Shown here: positions 51,467 to 61,113 of the stretch, piece by piece
Numbering within the stretch: position 1 is the first letter of the stretch
How the letters are laid out: each line of letters opens with the position of its first letter
Source: Oscillospiraceae bacterium
GTDB taxonomy: Bacteria; Bacillota; Clostridia; UBA1381; UBA9506
Assembly: GCA_015069045.1 (NCBI GenBank)
Contig: SVJJ01000001.1
Location: 62,001 to 126,000, forward strand
DNA length: 64,000 bases
Reading direction: 5' to 3'
Program-made: the position numbers and the translations under genes
The notes under the pieces: generated by a model
What the model was told of the DNA's origin: nothing
Database searches by the model: none
What the model saw: only the letters and a program-made list of their open reading frames with translations

Positions 51467-54094
51467 ATGAAACATTATCTTACTGACAAAAACGAAGTCA
51501 TATCTTTACTTAATACCTCATGTGAAAAAGGATTAAGTCAAGCGGCAGCTACCTCCCGTTTAGAAAGGAATGGAAAAAACAAGCTTATTGAGGGCAAGAA
51601 AAAAACTCTCTTTCAAAGGATTATAGGAGAGCTATCCGACCCGATGGTTCTTGTTCTAATTGGTGCTGCAATCGTTTCGGGTATAACCGCAATTATTGAG
51701 GGTGAAGGCTTAACTGATGTCTTTATTATTCTTGCCGTTGTTGTATTAAATACGGTCCTTGGCGTTGTTCAGGAAAGCAAAGCAGAAAAAGCTATTGACG
51801 CGCTGAAGGAAATGGCAGCAGCAACAAGCAAGGTTATTCGTGATGGCAAACATATAACAGTTAAAAGCGAAGATTTGGTAGCCGGCGATATTGTTATTTT
51901 AGAAGCAGGTGATGCAGTGCCTGCTGATGGCAGAATTATAGAATCAGCCAGCCTGAAAATTGAAGAAGCCGCACTTACGGGTGAGTCAGTTCCGTCAGAC
52001 AAATTTGATTATGTTTTAACTGCCGGAGAAAATGGCGAGGTACCTTTAGGTGACAGAAAAAATATGTGCTATATGGGTTCGGCTGTTGTTTACGGTAGAG
52101 GATTGATGGTTGTAACCGATACGGGAATGAGCACCGAAATGGGCAAAATTGCAACCGCAATCACAGAGGCTGAAGAAGGTGAAACACCGCTGCAGAAGAA
52201 ATTATCACAATTATCAAAACTCCTTACAAAACTTGTACTTGGTATCTGCGTATTTATGTTTGTATTTACCCTATTCCGAAATGGTCAATTTGATACCCAT
52301 GCAATTTTGGATACATTTATGCTTGCGGTAAGCCTGGCTGTTGCCGCAATCCCTGAAGGTTTGGCGGCAGTTGTAACCATTGTGCTTTCCATGGGCGTTA
52401 CAAAGATGTCAAAGCAAAAAGCGATTATAAGAAAGCTTACAGCAGTTGAAACTTTGGGTTGTACCCAGATAATTTGCTCTGATAAAACAGGCACACTGAC
52501 TCAAAACAAAATGACAGTTGTTGACCACTTCGGCGAAGACGAAAGGCTGCTTGCAACAGCCATGTCCCTTTGCTCTGATGCTGAGCCGGACGAAACGGGT
52601 GAAGCAATTGGCGAGCCTACAGAATGTGCGCTGGTTAACTATGCCACAAAGCTTGGACTTTTAAAGAAAGAACTTTCAATTAAGGAGCCAAGAATTGGTG
52701 AAGTACCTTTTGATTCAGGTAGAAAGATGATGTCAACCATTCATCAAAAGGGCAGCGAAATCATCCAATACACAAAGGGTGCTCCGGATGAACTGTTAGT
52801 TAGATGTAGCCATATTTTAATCAATGGTAAAGTAGAAGAATTGACAGACGAATTTAAAAATGATGTTTTATCTCAAAATAAAGCATTTGCTACGCAAGCG
52901 CTTCGTGTACTTGCTTGTGCATACAAGACCCATAGCGAAAAGCCGACTGCATTTACCACAGAGGCTTTAGAAAACAATTTAATATTTATTGGTTTGGTTG
53001 GTATGATTGACCCTGTAAGACCAGAGGTGACAGCTGCGGTAGAAGAATGCGTTAAAGCAGGTATTAGACCTATTATGATTACAGGCGACCACAAGGATAC
53101 TGCTGTTGCAATAGCCAAAACCCTTGGCATTATTAAGGATGCAGACGAAGCTATTACAGGTGCAGAAATTGACAAATATTCAGATGAAGAGTTTGATGAG
53201 CTAATTGCAAAATATTCTGTATATGCCCGTGTGCAGCCTGAGCATAAGGTTCGCATTGTAAACGCCTGGCGTAAACGGGGCATGGTTACAGCTATGACGG
53301 GTGACGGTGTTAATGACGCACCTTCTATTAAAAATGCCGATATCGGCATCGGTATGGGTATTACAGGAACAGATGTAACTAAAAATGTTGCAGATATGAT
53401 ACTTGCCGATGATAACTTTGCCACTATTGTATCGGCAGTTGCAGAGGGCAGACGAATTTTTGATAATATTACAAAATGTATTCAGTTCCTGCTTTCATCT
53501 AACTTAAGTGAGGTTATCAGTATATTTGTTGCAACCCTTTGCGGCTTTACCATTCTAAAGCCTGCACATATTCTCTTTATTAACCTTGTGACAGACTCAC
53601 TTCCGGCACTGGCACTTGGTGCGGAAAAGGCTGAACCGGATATCATGGAGAGAAAACCGAGAAAGAGTAATGAAGGCATATTTGCAAATGGTATGGGCGT
53701 GAATGTGGCATATCAGGGCATTATGGTTTCGGTTATAACGCTTGCGGCATATTTTATAGGTCACTTTATGGAGTCGGGCAAATGGGAGATAACCCAGAGC
53801 GCCGATGGTATGACAATGGCATTTTTAGCTATGTCCATGGCGGAAATTTTTCACTCCTTTAATATGCGTTCTCGCAGCTCAATATTTAAGCTTAAAACAC
53901 AAAATAAACTACTTTGGGGAACAATGCTTTTGTCCCTTGCTTTAACAACTGCTCTTATTTCGGTGGATGCGATTTCAAATCTCTTCGGATTTGAACATAT
54001 CAGCATAGCAGAGTATTTTGTAGCTTTAGTCCTTGCTGTTTCTACAATTCCGATTGTTGAAATTGTGAAACTTTTTAAAAGAAAAAATAAGTAA
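51467..54094 (+). CDS. Calcium-type P-type cation-transporting ATPase
   Basis: ALTGESVPSDK, ICSDKTGTLTQNKMTVV, MVTAMTGDGVNDAPSIKNADIGIGMGITGTDVTK. Confidence 0.93.
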   Translation: MKHYLTDKNEVISLLNTSCEKGLSQAAATSRLERNGKNKLIEGKKKTLFQRIIGELSDPMVLVLIGAAIVSGITAIIEGEGLTDVFIILAVVVLNTVLGVVQESKAEKAIDALKEMAAATSKVIRDGKHITVKSEDLVAGDIVILEAGDAVPADGRIIESASLKIEEAALTGESVPSDKFDYVLTAGENGEVPLGDRKNMCYMGSAVVYGRGLMVVTDTGMSTEMGKIATAITEAEEGETPLQKKLSQLSKLLTKLVLGICVFMFVFTLFRNGQFDTHAILDTFMLAVSLAVAAIPEGLAAVVTIVLSMGVTKMSKQKAIIRKLTAVETLGCTQIICSDKTGTLTQNKMTVVDHFGEDERLLATAMSLCSDAEPDETGEAIGEPTECALVNYATKLGLLKKELSIKEPRIGEVPFDSGRKMMSTIHQKGSEIIQYTKGAPDELLVRCSHILINGKVEELTDEFKNDVLSQNKAFATQALRVLACAYKTHSEKPTAFTTEALENNLIFIGLVGMIDPVRPEVTAAVEECVKAGIRPIMITGDHKDTAVAIAKTLGIIKDADEAITGAEIDKYSDEEFDELIAKYSVYARVQPEHKVRIVNAWRKRGMVTAMTGDGVNDAPSIKNADIGIGMGITGTDVTKNVADMILADDNFATIVSAVAEGRRIFDNITKCIQFLLSSNLSEVISIFVATLCGFTILKPAHILFINLVTDSLPALALGAEKAEPDIMERKPRKSNEGIFANGMGVNVAYQGIMVSVITLAAYFIGHFMESGKWEITQSADGMTMAFLAMSMAEIFHSFNMRSRSSIFKLKTQNKLLWGTMLLSLALTTALISVDAISNLFGFEHISIAEYFVALVLAVSTIPIVEIVKLFKRKNK

Positions 54095-54122
54095 ATAGAA
54101 AGAATGTAAAACGGAGGTAAAA

Positions 54123-55055
54123 ATGAGTAAGAAAGCATATTTTTACATTGATGATGTAATTTGGCCCTTTCGTGATATCATGGAAGAACGACCAAAGTCG
54201 ATTTTTGACCAAAGGCTTTTAAAGATTCTAAAGGAAGCACATGAGATATATGGATTAAAGGTAACACTCAACTGCTTTTATCGCACAGATTATTCATACA
54301 GCGATTATGAATTCAGCCTCGCTGAAATGACGGATGTATATAAGTCAGAATGGGAGGAAAACTCAGATTGGCTCAAGTTGGGCTATCATGCAAAGCAGGA
54401 ATTCCCAGATTATCCACTTATCAATGTAGAATATGATGATATGAAAAATGAATATATGCGGTTTGTTAAAGAGGTAAAAAGATTTGCAGGTGAGAACATT
54501 TTAATGGAGTCTATCAACCCCCATTGGTGGCCTGTAAGTAAGGATGGATGCCGCGCATTAAGGGATTGCGGCATTAAGCTTTTTAGTTGTACATATGGCA
54601 CCGTGAAGGATTACAACGGAGATCCTGCAAGCCTTCCCTACGGCCACGCTTTTAGGCTTATGCAAAATCGTAAACCTGAATCCATGCTGTTTTTTAGAGA
54701 GGGAAGAGATACCGCTGTTAGCAACTCCCTTTGTGCATATAACCATTTAAACGAAGATGAAGCTAACGAAATTCATGGTACGTTTAAAACCATCTATAAT
54801 GAAGAATTGGGCATTCATTTTAAAAAATTCGGTAACGGTATATGCTTAAATACTACACCCTTGGATGAAATAAAAAAAGATATGATGACATGTGTCAATA
54901 GCGAATATGTTTGTTGCGCAACCCACGAACAATATGCATATCCCGAGTACTTTGCATATCAGCCGGAAACAAAAGAAAAACTCTTTGAGATGTGCAGGGT
55001 GTTTAAAGAAAATGGATATGAGTATTTCTTTGTAGATGAATGTTTGGAATTTTAA
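54123..55055 (+). CDS. Polysaccharide deacetylase-like (NodB-superfamily-like) protein
   Basis: IDDVIWPFRD, LGYHAKQEFPDYPL, CCATHEQYAYPEYF. Distant motif resemblance only. Confidence 0.5.
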   Translation: MSKKAYFYIDDVIWPFRDIMEERPKSIFDQRLLKILKEAHEIYGLKVTLNCFYRTDYSYSDYEFSLAEMTDVYKSEWEENSDWLKLGYHAKQEFPDYPLINVEYDDMKNEYMRFVKEVKRFAGENILMESINPHWWPVSKDGCRALRDCGIKLFSCTYGTVKDYNGDPASLPYGHAFRLMQNRKPESMLFFREGRDTAVSNSLCAYNHLNEDEANEIHGTFKTIYNEELGIHFKKFGNGICLNTTPLDEIKKDMMTCVNSEYVCCATHEQYAYPEYFAYQPETKEKLFEMCRVFKENGYEYFFVDECLEF

Positions 55056-55117
55056 AGATTGAGTAAGTCCCGGTTCACAATAAACACACGGGGTATACAG
55101 AATTTAATAAAAGCAAT

Positions 55118-55150
55118 GATAGCGTAACCTTAGAGTAAGGTTACGCTATC
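55118..55150. repeat. Perfect 15-bp inverted repeat, 3-nt loop
   Basis: GATAGCGTAACCTTA-GAG-TAAGGTTACGCTATC; no T-tract follows on +. Confidence 0.9.
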
Positions 55151-55376
55151 TATATAGAGAAGACCATGGGATTGTTCCATGGTTGAATAAAGGTTAACCG
55201 CTAGGCCAAAATCTTTCAATGTGTTATAATAAAACCAATCTGACAGTCGAAATAAAAAACATATTGGTGGACTTATTAGCCACTTGCGTTTTTTCAGTGC
55301 TTAATTTGGTTAAAAATTATTTTATTGACTTGCTGCAAAAGTTTGTTGATAGTGTTGAATAAAACATCACAATCCA

Positions 55377-55405
55377 TTGACAAATTTGTATATTTATGAT
55401 ACAAT
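55377..55405 (+). promoter_or_regulatory. Consensus promoter upstream of the polysaccharide operon
   Basis: TTGACA-N17-TACAAT, followed by a ~240 nt leader. Confidence 0.75.
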
Positions 55406-55492
55406 TACTCTGTATACATTATGTAAATAAAATACCGTAGACATTATAAGGAATAAGGCAAATTTCGCGTCTGTAGCTTTGTTCCGAGGAAA

Positions 55493-55666
55493 ATGTATTT
55501 ATCTTATGTAAACGCAATGGAGCAGTGTAGAAAAGTTACAGTGGGCAATGACAATTTTATGCCTAGTCATTGGCATCGATGCGAGCAAAGGGATAACACA
55601 GTATGGTACACACTACAATTGAATGAGGTAACTTTGAAAGGGAGTATTGATACGTGGCTACATTAG
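55493..55666 (+). CDS. Candidate 57-aa small ORF in the polysaccharide operon leader
   Basis: ATG after GAGGA; MYLSYVNAMEQCRKVTVGNDNFMPSHWHRCEQRDNTVWYTLQLNEVTLKGSIDTWLH; overlaps the next gene start by 13 nt. Below the 60-aa cutoff of the ORF track. Confidence 0.3.
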   Translation: MYLSYVNAMEQCRKVTVGNDNFMPSHWHRCEQRDNTVWYTLQLNEVTLKGSIDTWLH

Positions 55667-56874
55667 AGAGAACAATTCCTTTTAGCCCTCCCGATATTTC
55701 GGAGGCAGAAATTCAAGAAGTGGCAGAGACGCTTCGCTCCGGATGGATTACCACCGGTCCTAGAACAAAACAGCTTGAGAAATTGATAGCAAACTATGTT
55801 GGTACGGAAATGTGCGTATGCCTTAATTCTCAAACAGCTTGTGCCGAAATGGCGCTCCGTATTTTAGGGGTTGGGCCCGGAGATGAGGTTATTACCTCGG
55901 CTTATACATATACAGCATCGGCTTCCATTATTGATCACTTGCAGGCAAAAATTGTCTTGGTTGATACGCAGCCTGATAGTTTAGAAATGGATTATGATGC
56001 GGTAGAAGCCGCTATTACAGAAAAGACGAAGGCTATTATTCCCATTGATTTAGGCGGCGTGGTTTGTGACTATGACAGACTTTTTGCCATTGTGGATCGA
56101 AAGAAAAACTTGTTTCATGCCAATAGCGATATACAAAAAGCCCTTGGCAGAGTTGCGATTATGGCAGACTGTGCTCATTCCTTCGGAGCCAGTCGTAATG
56201 GGAAATTGACGGGGGCTATTGCTGATTTTTCTAGCTTTTCTTTTCACGCAGTTAAAAACTTTACAACCGCAGAGGGAGGTGCCCTGACCTGGCGTACCAT
56301 TGAGGGTATTGACGATGCAGAAATTTATAAAAAGCTGCAATTACTCTCTTTGCATGGGCAATCAAAGGACGCCCTTGCCAAAACAAAGCTCGGCAGTTGG
56401 GAATATGATATAATAGGAACCTGGTATAAATGTAATATGACAGATATTGCAGCGGCTATAGGGCTTATGCAGTTCAAGCGTTACCCTGATATGTTAAAAC
56501 GCAGGAAAGAAATTATCAGCCGATATGAGGAGGCTCTAAAGCCCCTTGGTGTACAAATGCTTCCCCATTATACTGACGATGGGCAATCCTCCGGGCACCT
56601 GGCTATTACGAGAGTGCCTAATATTACCCTGGAGCAGCGTAATGAAATTATTATAAAAATGGCGGGACATGGTGTTTCAACCAATGTTCACTATAAGCCA
56701 TTACCCATGCACACAGCATATAAGAATTTAGGATTTAATATTGAGGATTATCCAAATGCCTATGCTCATTTTGCAAATGAAATTACATTACCCCTTCACA
56801 CATGCTTGTCGGATGAAGATGTGGAATATGTAATTGCTACATATAAGAAGGTTTTAGGAGAGTACATAAAATGA
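55654..56874 (+). CDS. DegT/DnrJ/EryC1/StrS family sugar aminotransferase
   Basis: FSPPDISEAEIQEVAETLRSGWITTGP, GDEVITSAYTYTASAS, DCAHSFGA, SFHAVKNFTTAEGGAL. GTG start. Confidence 0.94.
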   Translation: MATLERTIPFSPPDISEAEIQEVAETLRSGWITTGPRTKQLEKLIANYVGTEMCVCLNSQTACAEMALRILGVGPGDEVITSAYTYTASASIIDHLQAKIVLVDTQPDSLEMDYDAVEAAITEKTKAIIPIDLGGVVCDYDRLFAIVDRKKNLFHANSDIQKALGRVAIMADCAHSFGASRNGKLTGAIADFSSFSFHAVKNFTTAEGGALTWRTIEGIDDAEIYKKLQLLSLHGQSKDALAKTKLGSWEYDIIGTWYKCNMTDIAAAIGLMQFKRYPDMLKRRKEIISRYEEALKPLGVQMLPHYTDDGQSSGHLAITRVPNITLEQRNEIIIKMAGHGVSTNVHYKPLPMHTAYKNLGFNIEDYPNAYAHFANEITLPLHTCLSDEDVEYVIATYKKVLGEYIK

Positions 56875-57608
56875 TGCTCAAAAAATGGGAGAATCTTCCG
56901 CCGGAAATGCAGACCGAAGAGGTAAGAAAATACTATGACATTCTCAAAAAGAAGCAAGTGAGCTTGTTTTTCAAAAGAATGTTTGACATTGTTGCATCTT
57001 CTATTATGCTTATCATCTTATCTCCTGCGTTTCTGATATTGGCAATAGCGATTAAAATTGATAGTAAGGGACCTGTGTTTTACCGTCAGGTTCGTGTCAC
57101 TCAATATAACAAACAATATCGTATCTTCAAATTTCGTTCCATGTGTCAGGGGGCAGACAAGGGTACACAGGTCACAGTAAATCAAGACGCGCGGATAACT
57201 CGCGTGGGTAAAATTATTCGCAAGTATAGGTTGGACGAAATCAGTCAATTGTTCAATGTTTTATCCGGGGACATGACCTTTGTTGCAACAAGAGCCGAGG
57301 TGCCGAAGTACACCGTCCACTACACGAAGGAAATGATGGCCTCTTTGCTTCTGCCCGCAGGTGTTACAAGCCTATCGAGCATTTTGTATAAGGACGAGGC
57401 AGCGTTGCTTAATGCCGCCGAGGATGTGGATACGGCTTATGTTGAAAAGGTTTTACCGGGCAAGATGTATTATAATTTAAAAGCCATTGAGAACTTTAGT
57501 TTTTGGGGCGATATTAAGCTTATGTTTATGACCTTTTTTGCCGTTTTGGGAAAGGAATATCAGGGTGACTATGTGGCAGAAGAAAAAGAAAGTGGAGTCG
57601 GTGTATGA
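56871..57608 (+). CDS. Bacterial sugar transferase (polyprenyl-phosphate glycosyl-1-phosphate transferase)
   Basis: KRMFDIVASSIMLIILSP, DSKGPVFYRQVRV, FKFRSM, KYRLDEISQLFNVLSGDMTFV. Confidence 0.93.
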   Translation: MMLKKWENLPPEMQTEEVRKYYDILKKKQVSLFFKRMFDIVASSIMLIILSPAFLILAIAIKIDSKGPVFYRQVRVTQYNKQYRIFKFRSMCQGADKGTQVTVNQDARITRVGKIIRKYRLDEISQLFNVLSGDMTFVATRAEVPKYTVHYTKEMMASLLLPAGVTSLSSILYKDEAALLNAAEDVDTAYVEKVLPGKMYYNLKAIENFSFWGDIKLMFMTFFAVLGKEYQGDYVAEEKESGVGV

Positions 57609-58573
57609 TGGAAAAAAAGGTTTCTGTAATCATACCGGTTTATAATGAGGAAAAGTATATTAACAGGTGTTTAGATTCAGTTGTCAGGCAAACCTATCCC
57701 AAATCTTTAACCGAGATTATTATTGTTGACGGCGGGTCCACCGACCAAACAAAAAGTTTAATTGCGAACTATGAGTCTTTATTAAACATTCATCTTATTC
57801 ATAACGCAAAACGAATGGTTACCTATGCTTTAAATTTGGGCATAGAAAATGCGACGGGGGATTACATTATCCGCCTGGATGCCCATGCTGAATTTAAAGA
57901 GGATTATATAGAAAAATGCGTTTATTATTTAAATACGACCGATGCTCAAAATGTGGGCGGCATTGCAGAAACAGTTGGGATTGGGAAGTTTGGTGAAATG
58001 AATGCAGAAATTCTTTCCTCTAAATTTGGGGTTGGAAACTCTGCCTTTAGAACCGAAACCAAAAGCGGCTATGTTGATACAGTTCCCTTTGGCGCATTCA
58101 GAAAAGAAGTGTTTGACTCTGTGGGGCTGTTTAATTCTGCACTCCCGCGAAGTGAAGATAACGACATGAACAGCAGAATAAGAGCAATGGGTGGGAAAAT
58201 TTTTATGGCTGCTGATATTCGCTTTACTTATTTTTGTCGTGATACAATTGGCGGTCTATTAAATCAAGGCATGAAAAACGGTAATGCATTGTTTTTAACA
58301 TTGAGAAAAAACCCAAAAGCTATGAGTGTACGGCACTTTATTCCCTTTTTATTTGTACTTTCGCTAATCGTTATGCCCTATTTGTCGGCACTTTTAGAGC
58401 AGTTTTTGTTTGTCTTTATAGCCGAAATGCTTTTATACGGGTTTTTGGATGTTTATTTTTCCCTTAAAGGAAACAAGCGTAATTTTGTATACAAGCTATG
58501 GATGTACCCATTGTTTCATATTACATACGGGCTTGGCTCGGTGCTGGGCATGTTCAACATAAAATTGTATTGA
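57605..58573 (+). CDS. Glycosyltransferase family 2
   Basis: VSVIIPVYNEEKYINRCLDSVVRQ, IIVDGGSTDQT, RLDAHAEF. Confidence 0.93.
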   Translation: MMEKKVSVIIPVYNEEKYINRCLDSVVRQTYPKSLTEIIIVDGGSTDQTKSLIANYESLLNIHLIHNAKRMVTYALNLGIENATGDYIIRLDAHAEFKEDYIEKCVYYLNTTDAQNVGGIAETVGIGKFGEMNAEILSSKFGVGNSAFRTETKSGYVDTVPFGAFRKEVFDSVGLFNSALPRSEDNDMNSRIRAMGGKIFMAADIRFTYFCRDTIGGLLNQGMKNGNALFLTLRKNPKAMSVRHFIPFLFVLSLIVMPYLSALLEQFLFVFIAEMLLYGFLDVYFSLKGNKRNFVYKLWMYPLFHITYGLGSVLGMFNIKLY

Positions 58574-58615
58574 ACTGTTGTGGCAAAATTCTCTTACTGA
58601 AGGAAGGGTGCCAAT

Positions 58616-59032
58616 ATGAAAAAGTTTAAAATTGGCTATACAACCGGTGTTTTTGATATGTTTCACATTGGGCATTTAAACATATTAAAAAGGGCAAAGG
58701 AACAGTGTGAATATTTAATTGTTGGTGTTTCGACAGATGAGACAGTTGAAAGCTACAAACATAAAACGCCAATTATTAAATTTGAAGAAAGATTTGCCAT
58801 TGTAGAAGCAATAAAATATGTGGATAAGGTTGTACCTCAGAAATCCATGAATAAGATGGATGCATATAAAGAGCTTAAGTTTGATGTATTGTTTCACGGA
58901 AGTGATTGGAAGGGTAGCGAAATGTACGATCAAATTGTTAAGGAATTTTCGGAGGTTGGTGTCGAAGTTGTGTTTCTTCCGCATACGGAAGGTATTAGCT
59001 CAACCTTAATTCGTGAAAAGGCGATTAAGTGA
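58616..59032 (+). CDS. Glycerol-3-phosphate cytidylyltransferase-like nucleotidyltransferase
   Basis: GYTTGVFDMFHIGHLNILKRAKEQCEYLIVGVSTDE, LIREKAIK. Confidence 0.88.
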   Translation: MKKFKIGYTTGVFDMFHIGHLNILKRAKEQCEYLIVGVSTDETVESYKHKTPIIKFEERFAIVEAIKYVDKVVPQKSMNKMDAYKELKFDVLFHGSDWKGSEMYDQIVKEFSEVGVEVVFLPHTEGISSTLIREKAIK

Positions 59033-60219
59033 TGAAAAGAATTGATGATATAAAAGATCTTGATAAAAAGTGTACCGGTTGCATGGGATGTGTAGATGTA
59101 TGCCCCACCAGATGCATTTCGCAGATAATCCATAGAGATAGTTTTATGTATTCGACCATTGATACAGCAAGGTGTGTCTCCTGCGGGAAATGCTATTCGG
59201 TATGTCCTGTTGAAACACAGGAAAAGCATCATGAGGAACAACATTTATTTGCCGCATATTCGGCTGACAACCTCACACATAATAGTGGCTCTTCGGGTGG
59301 AATGTTTGAATTGCTTGCTCGTTATTTTCTGAAGCAAAACTATTATGTTTCAGGCGCTACTTTTGACAACACAACATTAAAACACCGCATTATCAGTTCC
59401 CGGGAAGATATAAAACCCCTTTTAAAATCAAAGTATATACAGTCTGATGCGAAGGGAATTTACGCACAGATAAAGGCATTATTACAAAAAGGAGAAAAAG
59501 TTTTCTTTTGCGGTACACCATGTCAAGTGTCAACACTTATCAATTCAACATCGAAAGATGTGAGAGATAACCTGTTTACAGCTGATATTGTGTGCCACGG
59601 TGTTCCCTCTCAGAAGATTTTTGATGACTATATTAAAACTCTCGAAAAAAAACATAATGGTAAAGTGTCTGGTTTTTCTTTTAGAGTCAAGGATAATCGA
59701 TATAAACATGCCCATGGATATTCGTATCAATTAACAAAAGATGGCAAAACCAAAACGATAAACGGCATATACACCGATTCATCCTTTTATAATGGGTTTA
59801 AGAATTATTTGTTTTTTCGTAACGGATGCTATGATTGTCAGTATACAACAGTTGAGCGCGTATCGGATATTACTCTTGCTGATTTTTGGGGAATCGAGAA
59901 GTACGATTTTGATGGGAATGTTGATGCCGGTGTTTCTATGGTTATTACGAATTCGGAAAAAGGCAGAAATGCTTTTGATGCTATCAGAGAAAAAACCATT
60001 AGCAAGGAGTTCCCCATTCAATATGGTATTGAGTCAAATCATTGTCTGACACATAGGACCGAAAAACCCCGGCAAAGGGACGCCATTATTGAAGAATTGG
60101 CAACCCGTGGGTATGAGCCGACGGCAGAGAAATACTTTAAATCCGGATTCATTCATAGAGTGTATTGGCTTATCCCCCAAAAAATGAGAACATTTATCAG
60201 AAAGATACGAGGGAATTAG
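59029..60219 (+). CDS. Coenzyme F420 hydrogenase/dehydrogenase beta-subunit-like FeS protein
   Basis: CTGCMGCVDVCPTRCI and CVSCGKCYSVCP ferredoxin domain; FFCGTPCQVSTL; LADFWG. Confidence 0.88.
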   Translation: MMKRIDDIKDLDKKCTGCMGCVDVCPTRCISQIIHRDSFMYSTIDTARCVSCGKCYSVCPVETQEKHHEEQHLFAAYSADNLTHNSGSSGGMFELLARYFLKQNYYVSGATFDNTTLKHRIISSREDIKPLLKSKYIQSDAKGIYAQIKALLQKGEKVFFCGTPCQVSTLINSTSKDVRDNLFTADIVCHGVPSQKIFDDYIKTLEKKHNGKVSGFSFRVKDNRYKHAHGYSYQLTKDGKTKTINGIYTDSSFYNGFKNYLFFRNGCYDCQYTTVERVSDITLADFWGIEKYDFDGNVDAGVSMVITNSEKGRNAFDAIREKTISKEFPIQYGIESNHCLTHRTEKPRQRDAIIEELATRGYEPTAEKYFKSGFIHRVYWLIPQKMRTFIRKIRGN

Positions 60220-60220
60220 C

Positions 60221-61102
60221 ATGTATGCATATATGAGAAATGATACGCCCGATGAGTGGAAGATTAAGTGTCTTCAGGAAAAAATATTAGAAATTGCCGT
60301 TTATGTGGATAAGTTTTGTGAAGAAAACGGTATACAGTATTGTCTGATGGGTGGTTCTGCTTTAGGTGCTATCCGCCATGGTGGTTTTATTCCGTGGGAT
60401 GACGATTTAGACTTTTTTATGACCCCGGATAACTATGAAAAATTTGTTAAACTTTTTAATGAAAAAGGGGACAAGGATAAGTTTTTTCTTGAACCATTTG
60501 GGCATTTTGATCATATGGTTACCCTTGGAAAGGTTCGGGCTAAAAATACAACTTACATAGAAGAAAGTTTGGTTGACTATCGGATTTCACACAATGTTTA
60601 TTTAGACATCTTTATATTACATGCTTGCCCGGATAATAAGGTGAAACGAATGCATCAATATTTGTGGGCAAAATATGTGGTAGCCAAAGCACAATCCGTT
60701 CGGGATTTATCAAGATACGGATTTGCATTAAAGACGGCATTGGGTATTCTTAAATGCTTTCCCCGGCTATTTCTTGTTAAACACGGCTTAAAACAGGTTT
60801 ATAAATACAGGCATACAAAATCCTCCTTATATTGTAATTATCTTGGCAAAGCAAAATATAAGAGAGGTACCTATAAACGGGAGTGGTTTGAAACAACAAA
60901 ACGTGTTCCATTTGAAAATGTAACCTTACATGTACCGATTGGGGTAGAAGAATTTCTGAGTGAGAGATTTGGAGATTATATAAAAATTCCGGATATTGAA
61001 CAGATTCGCAGAGAACAACACGCAAGCATATGGGATACGGAAAAGGACTATCAGGAGTACATGCAAACTGTGCCGACATTACCGGCAAAATATGTGTTAT
61101 AA
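60221..61102 (+). CDS. LicD family phosphotransferase
   Basis: YCLMGGSALGAIRHGGFIPWDDDLDFFMTPDNYEKF. Confidence 0.93.
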   Translation: MYAYMRNDTPDEWKIKCLQEKILEIAVYVDKFCEENGIQYCLMGGSALGAIRHGGFIPWDDDLDFFMTPDNYEKFVKLFNEKGDKDKFFLEPFGHFDHMVTLGKVRAKNTTYIEESLVDYRISHNVYLDIFILHACPDNKVKRMHQYLWAKYVVAKAQSVRDLSRYGFALKTALGILKCFPRLFLVKHGLKQVYKYRHTKSSLYCNYLGKAKYKRGTYKREWFETTKRVPFENVTLHVPIGVEEFLSERFGDYIKIPDIEQIRREQHASIWDTEKDYQEYMQTVPTLPAKYVL

Positions 61103-61113
61103 AGGAAAATGAT

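Noticed and set aside
52873-53424. 183-aa minus-strand ORF opposite the P-type ATPase
   Set aside because: Fully antisense to a strongly supported gene; sequence rich in Ser/Ile/Ala with no motif. Shadow ORF.
55406-55653. c-di-GMP or other known riboswitch in the polysaccharide leader
   Set aside because: No match to conserved cores I could recall; kept only as an unassigned leader.
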